From positions 1-33,556 of the IMG/VR virus record IMGVR_UViG_3300047409_000343: a DNA stretch of 33,556 nt; one strand, written 5' to 3'. Positions 29,111 through 33,556 of the stretch are shown here, one piece after another. Every line of letters starts with the position of its first letter. Positions within the stretch are counted from its first letter, which is position 1. The DNA is from a virus. A program made the translations under genes and the position numbers. The notes under the pieces were generated by a model. It did no database searches. It was given only the letters and a program-made list of their open reading frames with translations, and had not been told where the DNA came from.

Positions 29111-31356
29111 CGGGCCAACGCCAGGAGTGCGTCAGCGGCCACGAGGGCGCGCCACACGTCGTCGCTGCTGCGCTGCCCGGTCCGCCCAGCGGCCTCGTGG
29201 TAGTGCAGGTGCGTCCCGGACCCGCCGATGTCCTGCCCGGAGTTGATGCGGTGCAGGGTCTCCACGCCGACCCGCCGGACCGCCGCAGCGTTCACCATGA
29301 ACTCGTGGTTCGACACCATCGCCGGGATCGAGTCCGATGTGTCCGTCCCGCCCCCGACGATGAGGCCACCGCGGGCGGGATGGATCGGGATGAACGGGTG
29401 CGAGGGCGTGAACGGCCCGACCGGGCCGGACCCGCTGTGGATGCCGGTCGCGTACCTTTCCTGCAGGAGCACCGAGATCGTCGCCCGGTACTCGGCGTCG
29501 ATCTTCGTCTGGACACTCTTGGGGATCTTCAGCAGCCCGTCGGCGTACCGCTTCGCCTCCGCCCTGCTCAGGCCCATCTTCACGAGGAGGTCCTGCAACG
29601 CCAGGTCCTGCGCGTTGTACAGGTCGACGATCTTCTTGTGCGGCGCACCCTCCGCGATGAGGGCCTGCGCCTGCCGGTCGACCGACGACGCGAAATCCAA
29701 GGTCGCGGAACGGGCATCCCGGCCGAGCTGCGTGCTCAGCTTGAGGCTGCCATGGGACGCCTTCAGCGCCTCGTTGACCTTCGCCAGGGAATCGCGGGTC
29801 GCAATGTCCGCCTGCTGCGCGTCGATGTTCGCGCTGTTGAACGTGGTCACCGCGGTGGTCAGCGCGTCGTACGCCTTCTTCGCGTCATCCGCGGCCTTGC
29901 CCATATCGACCGCGCCCTGCGCCGCCGCCTTCTCGGCCGGCGACAGCCCCGCCACCGCATCGGTGTAGCCGGGCAGCAGCTTGTGGAACGCGTCCACGTC
30001 GACCCCGGCGGCTTTCAGGACCCCGTCCATGCGCTGCAGGTCGACCGCCGCGACCCCAGCCTGCCCGTTGTTCACCAGCTGGGTCAGGGCCTGGTCGAGC
30101 TGCTGGACGGCCTGCGTGGACTGCTCCGTCGGACCACCGTGGATTCCGAAGATTCCGGCCAGGCCCTCGGTGAAGCTGTTGAGCCGGTCAACGGCACCGG
30201 GGTTCGTCAGGGTGGCGATCGTCTCGGCGAAGGTCTGTCCGCTGGCGGCGACGTCGTTGAGGTTGCTGCCCACGGTCGGCAGCTGACGCAGGGTCAGCAT
30301 CAACTGGTTGATGCCGCGGCCCTGATCGGGGGCACTCCCGAACGCCTTGTTCAGGAGTTCAAGAGCACCGACGGCGACGGTGACGCCGACCGCGAACTTC
30401 CCGAGCGAGCCGACACCGGACCCGGACAGGGCCGACAGCTTCCCCCGGAACCCTTCGGCCTCCCCGACGGCGGTCCGCATGTTGACGACCAGCCGTGACT
30501 GCAGGATCCCGCCGGCGAGCGCGGTCGCCGCACCGAACCCCTGCAGCCCGGCGCCGACCGGCCCGGCGAAGGTGGCGGCGATGTCGACAGCCTTCGTTTT
30601 CAGTACGTCCAGGCGACCGTTGAACGTGTTCACCGACGCCGCGGCCTGCCCAGCGAACTTGTCGCCCAGCTTCCCCACCGCCGCAGCAGCAGCCGTCGAC
30701 GACGTGGCCACGCCCGTGGTGTCGATGCCGTACTGCTTCAGCAGCCTGGTGTTCCCCTCCAGCGCACGACCGACGAGGGTCGCCGCCGACACCAGGTCGA
30801 TGTGCCGCGCTGCCGCCAGGTTGAACGCCACGCCCAGGAACTGCAGGGCCTTCGCCGGGTCACCCGTCGCCGTCGTAAGGGCCTGCAGCGCGTTCTGCGT
30901 CGACACCGCGCTCTGCGCGAAGTTCTCCCCGGACTTGATCGCCTCTTCGATCCGAGTCTGGTAGTCACCCCACGACTGCCCGGTCGCGGTGATCGCCGCC
31001 TGAAGCTGCTGCTGCGCCGCCGAATCCGCCGACCCGAGGGACCTCAGGGCCGTGCCCAGCCCCAGCGCAGCCCCACCAGCTGCGATCATCTTCAGCCCGA
31101 AGTTGCTACCCGACGAGGAGATCCTGTCGAGGCCATCGCCGACGCGGGAGACGAGGTTCCCGACCTCCCCGCCGATCTGCCCGCCGAGGCTGTGCAGCCC
31201 GTCACCGATCCGCGACGCCAGGGTCTCCCCGGCCTTCGTCGCAGCTGCACCGGCGGAACCCTCGGCTGCGCCCTGTATCCCCGACGACAGGGCAGGACCG
31301 AACCGGTCCATGTTCGGGACGATGTCGACGTACGCCTGGGCCAGGGCGTCAGACAT
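29107..31356 (-). CDS. Tape measure protein
   Basis: 749 aa, the longest helical Ala/Gly/Gln-rich protein of the tail block, starting MSDALAQAYVDIVPNMDRFG. It has TMP core features: LGTALRSLGSADSAAQQQLQ, a KSGENFAQSAVSTQNALQAL region and ARHIDLVSAATLVGRALEGN. Hydrophobic stretches (GVTVAVGALELLNKAF) lie in the middle. The length corresponds to a short siphovirus tail (~0.15 nm per residue gives roughly 110 nm). ATG 31356 overlaps the gpT stop by 8 nt. It sets tail length and may enter the cell at DNA injection. Confidence 0.9.
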   Translation of the reverse strand: MSDALAQAYVDIVPNMDRFGPALSSGIQGAAEGSAGAAATKAGETLASRIGDGLHSLGGQIGGEVGNLVSRVGDGLDRISSSGSNFGLKMIAAGGAALGLGTALRSLGSADSAAQQQLQAAITATGQSWGDYQTRIEEAIKSGENFAQSAVSTQNALQALTTATGDPAKALQFLGVAFNLAAARHIDLVSAATLVGRALEGNTRLLKQYGIDTTGVATSSTAAAAAVGKLGDKFAGQAAASVNTFNGRLDVLKTKAVDIAATFAGPVGAGLQGFGAATALAGGILQSRLVVNMRTAVGEAEGFRGKLSALSGSGVGSLGKFAVGVTVAVGALELLNKAFGSAPDQGRGINQLMLTLRQLPTVGSNLNDVAASGQTFAETIATLTNPGAVDRLNSFTEGLAGIFGIHGGPTEQSTQAVQQLDQALTQLVNNGQAGVAAVDLQRMDGVLKAAGVDVDAFHKLLPGYTDAVAGLSPAEKAAAQGAVDMGKAADDAKKAYDALTTAVTTFNSANIDAQQADIATRDSLAKVNEALKASHGSLKLSTQLGRDARSATLDFASSVDRQAQALIAEGAPHKKIVDLYNAQDLALQDLLVKMGLSRAEAKRYADGLLKIPKSVQTKIDAEYRATISVLLQERYATGIHSGSGPVGPFTPSHPFIPIHPARGGLIVGGGTDTSDSIPAMVSNHEFMVNAAAVRRVGVETLHRINSGQDIGGSGTHLHYHEAAGRTGQRSSDDVWRALVAADALLALAR

Positions 31357-31657
31357 GACTCACCCCAAGCTCCTCGATGAAGTCGTCGACCTCGGCCTGC
31401 TCCGCCTCAGACGGGGCGGCGAGCCACTCATCGACCGCGTCGGGTCGCATCCCGGACTCGACGACCAGCCCGTACACGACGGATAGGGCCGTCCGGCAGC
31501 TCAGGCGTAGGAGCCGTGCTCCTGCGCTGAGTTGCCTGGGACGGCCCGAAGGTCCGGCGGTGGAAGGGGGATCGTCGTCGGCCAGCCACCCGGGGATGAG
31601 GGCGAGTCGGCCCTCGACGAAGGGCCAGTACTCGATGGCCCATCCTGCGAGTCGGGT
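31349..31657 (-). CDS. Tail assembly chaperone gpT extension (-1 frame)
   Basis: An open frame in -1 relative to gpG, ending at 31349 with no good start of its own. It contains TRLAGWAIEYWPFVEGRLAL, IPGWLADDDPP and LSCRTALSVVYGLVVESGMR, with an acidic helical tail (EAEQAEVDDFIEELGVSHV). It is expressed as the C-terminus of a gpG-gpT fusion by programmed frameshifting, the standard arrangement just upstream of the tape measure gene. The exact shift point is uncertain: the frame is open from 31738. The only perfect P-site repairing I see is CCC in a C5 run (31566-31570), but upstream gpT-like residues argue for an earlier shift. Confidence 0.7.
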   Translation of the reverse strand, partial: TRLAGWAIEYWPFVEGRLALIPGWLADDDPPSTAGPSGRPRQLSAGARLLRLSCRTALSVVYGLVVESGMRPDAVDEWLAAPSEAEQAEVDDFIEELGVSHV

Positions 31658-31974
31658 GGCTGCCCGGTAGGGCGGGCAGTGGCCGCCTCGACGGCCGCGT
31701 CGAGGATCTGATCGAACGACGCGTCGTTGTCGATGCACGCCTGCTCGAACGCCCCGAAGTCAGCCGGGTCCAGCACGTCCCGGATGAAGCGGTGCGCGCG
31801 CCGCATGGCGTCGCCCGTCGTGCCGTCGCTGTCGAGGAACCGCATCAGACAGATGACCGGGACCCGATCCCTGAGGCGGTACTCGACGCCGTAGAACTTC
31901 ACGGTCAGCGGCGGCGCAGGCGCGTCGTCGGGCTGCTCGGCCTCGGTCATGGCCGCGGCGAGGTCGGCACTCAT
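31501..31974 (-). CDS. Tail assembly chaperone gpG
   Basis: 157 aa from ATG 31974 (ATGA overlap with the major tail protein stop). SADLAAAMTEAEQPDDAPAP leads to KFYGVEYRLRDRVPVICLMR, FLDSDGTTGDAMRRAHRFIR and DNDASFDQILDAAVEAATAR: the small acidic helical chaperone layout. The Pro/Ser-rich tail (PPDSQDGPSSTGPSSRAD onward) is characteristic of the gpG C-terminus in the dual-coding region. It chaperones tape measure and tube assembly and does not remain in the virion. Confidence 0.8.
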   Translation of the reverse strand: MSADLAAAMTEAEQPDDAPAPPLTVKFYGVEYRLRDRVPVICLMRFLDSDGTTGDAMRRAHRFIRDVLDPADFGAFEQACIDNDASFDQILDAAVEAATARPTGQPPDSQDGPSSTGPSSRADSPSSPGGWPTTIPLPPPDLRAVPGNSAQEHGSYA

Positions 31975-32555
31975 CAGGCCCGTACCACACCGGCGGTGTA
32001 GTAGTTCCACGGGTCACCCGACGCCGGCTGCTCGAGCCGGTAGTCGACGGGGATGGTGGCCTTCGCGGTGCCCTTGCGGCGGGCGGTCTGGACCTGACCG
32101 GTCTGGAACGCCTGGTAGCCGATGAACCGCTCCGTCGCGTCCGTTGACTCCCAGCCCAGCATGATCCGAACCTCGGCGCCGAGCGCCGGCGGGGCCAGCT
32201 TCGACAGGGTCGTGGTGGTCGCACCGGTGACGGTGACGACGCCGCCGTTCACGGCGAGCTTGAAGTTCGTCGCCGAGATGTTGGCCATCGCGAACGCGAT
32301 GCCCTGCGAGCGCCCGGTCGACACGTACAGCAGCGGGTCGAGGTACTCCTCCGCGTCGACCTCGCCGGTGTTCAGCTGGTACGAGAAGGTGGACCCGGCG
32401 TCGGTGATGCCGATCAGGGCCCACGGCGCGGACCAGGCGTCGGTGAAGACTGACCCGACGACGGTGTTCGTGGGGATCGCGGTGCCCAACGGGGCCCAGA
32501 GCAGGTAGCCGGGGCCGAGCGCGAGACCGGCCTTGGGGACGACGGCAGCAGGCAT
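31974..32555 (-). CDS. Major tail (tube) protein
   Basis: 193 aa from ATG 32555, with a GGGAGGAG ribosome binding site at 32563-32570. The blocks GLALGPGYLLWAPLGTAIPT, WALIGITDAGSTFSYQLNTG, EEYLDPLLYVSTGRSQGIAF and VNGGVVTVTGATTTTLSKLA are those of actinophage major tail proteins. It forms the stacked hexamer rings of the tail tube. It has unusual paired hairpins just upstream (32571-32623). Strong ribosome binding site and position (between tail terminator and chaperones) fit its high copy number. Confidence 0.88.
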   Translation of the reverse strand: MPAAVVPKAGLALGPGYLLWAPLGTAIPTNTVVGSVFTDAWSAPWALIGITDAGSTFSYQLNTGEVDAEEYLDPLLYVSTGRSQGIAFAMANISATNFKLAVNGGVVTVTGATTTTLSKLAPPALGAEVRIMLGWESTDATERFIGYQAFQTGQVQTARRKGTAKATIPVDYRLEQPASGDPWNYYTAGVVRA

Positions 32556-32570
32556 GACAGGACTCCTCCC

Positions 32571-32623
32571 GGCCCGCTACGGGCCGCGACAGGGGGATGG
32601 ATCCGGTCCCGCTACGGGGCCGG
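32571..32623 (-). promoter_or_regulatory. Paired hairpins with identical TAG-loop tips
   Basis: Two hairpins lie between the tail terminator and major tail protein genes. 32571-32576 pairs with 32580-32585 (6 bp, loop 3 nt). 32603-32611 pairs with 32615-32623 (9 bp with one T-G). Both loops read TAG on the minus strand between CCCG and CGGG arms. The loop of the larger one is the actual stop codon of the tail terminator gene (32612-32614). They may block mRNA degradation or processing to stabilise the abundant major tail transcript. Confidence 0.6.
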
Positions 32624-33061
32624 TGTGAGCAAGATGACTGCGTCGACGAGGTACCGGTCCTCGGTGCCGTCGGGGACGTAGGTGGGGCCGGAGATTTCGC
32701 CCACGGCTAGGAGCACCGCGGGGACCTCGAGGGGCTTGCCTTCCCGGTCGGTGGTCTGCGTGACCTGGTGCCCGTCCAGGGTCAGGAGCGCGTTCGCGTA
32801 GGCGGCCGCGGCCTTCGCGGCGTGGCGCCGGTTCCGTCCGTACACGTGCCCCGATACCCGGGCGAGAGTGCCCGGCAGCTCACTCGGGTCGGGGGTCCCG
32901 CCGACCTGCTCGAGGTACACGTACGCACCGGAGCCGCCGCGGAGGCGGTTGAGGTGCGCGCCGAGCTCGAGGGGGTTCCCGGCGCCGACCAGGGCTGTCT
33001 GGGTACTCACCCACGCCGCGAGGGCACCCTCGGCGTCGACGAACGCCGGCTCGCCGCTCAC
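32612..33061 (-). CDS. Tail terminator-like protein
   Basis: 149 aa from ATG 33061 (ATGA overlap with the gp10-like stop). AFVDAEGALAAWVSTQTALV, PLELGAHLNRLRGGSGAYVY and ARVSGHVYGRNRRHAAKAAA match the tail terminator/DUF3168-like layout, with an N-terminal helix and a small alpha/beta fold. The C-terminal AVGEISGPTYVPDGTEDRYL ends in a beta strand. It would cap the tail tube and join it to the head. The stop TAG lies inside a hairpin. Confidence 0.75.
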   Translation of the reverse strand: MSGEPAFVDAEGALAAWVSTQTALVGAGNPLELGAHLNRLRGGSGAYVYLEQVGGTPDPSELPGTLARVSGHVYGRNRRHAAKAAAAYANALLTLDGHQVTQTTDREGKPLEVPAVLLAVGEISGPTYVPDGTEDRYLVDAVILLTPAP

Positions 33062-33423
33062 AGTCTCTTGCCCGCCAGGTCATCCAGCGCTGGCCGAAGG
33101 TGCGGCTGCGCCGCCATCTTGCGGGTGCCGACCTCCTGGAACAGGCCGTACGGTGCGCCGTCCACCGATAGTGCAGGGGAGGCGACGCGGGCCTTCACCA
33201 CGTCCTCGAGGACCAGGTCCCAGCCGATCTGCGAGCGCAGGTACCCCGACGGCCGCCCGTTGGACCCGTGTGGGCTGACGGGTGCGCGACGTTTCGCACC
33301 CTGCGCGACGATCTCCCCCGCCGTCTGCATCGCGCGAGCGACAGGACCCTGGTCGCTGGAGGCGAGGGCGTCGATCGCGGCCTGGTTCACGCGGACGACG
33401 ATCCCCCGCCCACCGGCCGCCAT
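33058..33423 (-). CDS. HK97 gp10-like neck/tail protein
   Basis: 121 aa from ATG 33423. IVVRVNQAAIDALASSDQGP then ARAMQTAGEIVAQGAKRRAP and SPHGSNGRPSGYLRSQIGWD are the HK97-gp10 family pattern ('A-x-x-I-V-x-x-A-K-x-x-A-P-x-x-x-G-x-L-R-x-S-I'). The C-terminus YGLFQEVGTRKMAAQPHLRP with 'E-x-G-T-x-x-M-x-A-x-P-x-L-R-P-A' is the family hallmark. It sits at the head-to-tail junction. The gene precedes the tail terminator in the canonical order. Confidence 0.88.
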   Translation of the reverse strand: MAAGGRGIVVRVNQAAIDALASSDQGPVARAMQTAGEIVAQGAKRRAPVSPHGSNGRPSGYLRSQIGWDLVLEDVVKARVASPALSVDGAPYGLFQEVGTRKMAAQPHLRPALDDLAGKRL

Positions 33424-33427
33424 GAGG

Positions 33428-33556
33428 TCACTCCCCGCCGAGAGCTTCGATCAGCTCGTCCTTGGTCATGGCCTCGGCCTGCACGGTGCCGACACCGGCC
33501 GTGGGGGGGGGAGCGCCGCCCGCGGGCGGGCGGGGGGGGGGCGGCCCGCCCCCCCC
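33428..33556 (-). CDS. Partial head-tail connector-type gene, runs off right edge
   Basis: A frame enters from the right edge and ends at TGA 33428-33430, 4 nt before the gp10-like start. The readable C-terminus is VGTVQAEAMTKDELIEALGGE, with a 'MTKDELIE' short acidic helix that resembles the Rho-N/SAP-like tails often found on small connector or head proteins. The segment beyond ~33511 is C/G homopolymer and not trustworthy. Confidence 0.5.
   Translation of the reverse strand, partial: GGGGPPPPRPPAGGAPPPTAGVGTVQAEAMTKDELIEALGGE

Noticed and set aside
29197-30498. 433-aa plus-strand frame opposite the tape measure gene
   Set aside because: Antisense shadow of a well-supported tape measure protein.

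Overview
The window is a large part of a temperate siphovirus genome (or prophage) from a high-G+C actinobacterial host. The evidence is uniform GC-rich DNA with strong third-position G/C, tail and replication proteins of families common in actinobacteriophages, and GTG starts and 4-nt ATGA/GTGA start-stop overlaps throughout. The species cannot be named from sequence alone. Portal, protease, scaffold and major capsid genes are absent. They presumably lie in the few kilobases that would join the left edge (an open frame running off at base 1) to the right edge (an open frame running off past 33428). The last ~45 bases are a C/G homopolymer run that looks like a contig-end artefact.

Layout, with nearly everything on the minus strand (read right to left). 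(a) 33556-25486: head-tail and tail genes, namely a partial connector-type ORF, an HK97-gp10-like neck protein, a tail terminator, the major tail protein, the gpG/gpGT chaperones with a -1 frameshift, tape measure, distal tail protein, a ReqiPepy6 Gp37-like protein and two minor tail proteins. (b) 25485-22243: a 1080-aa tail fibre with a repeat-rich N-terminus, a GH26-like catalytic domain, a PKD domain and a fibre C-terminus. (c) 22227-20332: lysis genes, i.e. a coiled-coil/TM protein, a 29-aa membrane peptide, a GH25 endolysin and a two-TM holin. (d) 20335-17995: a coupled accessory block with an HNH protein, a papain-like C1 peptidase, a small beta protein and a second GH26-like enzyme. (e) 17939-17677: an intergenic region with a tRNA-Thr(CGT)-like sequence that is the likely attP core. 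(f) 17563-15631: the lysogeny module. The plus strand carries an XRE repressor, a tyrosine integrase and two small membrane proteins; the minus strand carries a ribbon-helix-helix protein and an excisionase-like protein. (g) 15559-6263: a tightly overlapping early operon with small zinc-ribbon and membrane proteins, a YqaJ exonuclease, RecT annealase, a lipoprotein lytic transglycosylase, an HTH protein with 33-bp repeats, RusA resolvase, a replisome organiser, an HNH protein, a DUF4326 protein and DnaB helicase. (h) 6266-2537: packaging genes, with terminase small subunit, accessory proteins and TerL. (i) 2494-1: structural-type genes and an exported GH12-like glycosidase downstream of TerL.

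How it works together: DnaB plus the replisome organiser drive replication; YqaJ, RecT and RusA form a recombination module; TerS and TerL package DNA. Integrase, the Xis-like protein, the XRE repressor and the tRNA-like att site control lysogeny. The most distinctive trait is the number of cell-surface-active enzymes: a GH12-like, two GH26-like, a GH25, a lytic transglycosylase and a papain-like protease. Other points of interest are two paired-hairpin arrays (12152-12238 and 32571-32623), a probable leaderless promoter in the immunity region, and two apparent homopolymer frameshifts (6172-6177 and 16212-16218).
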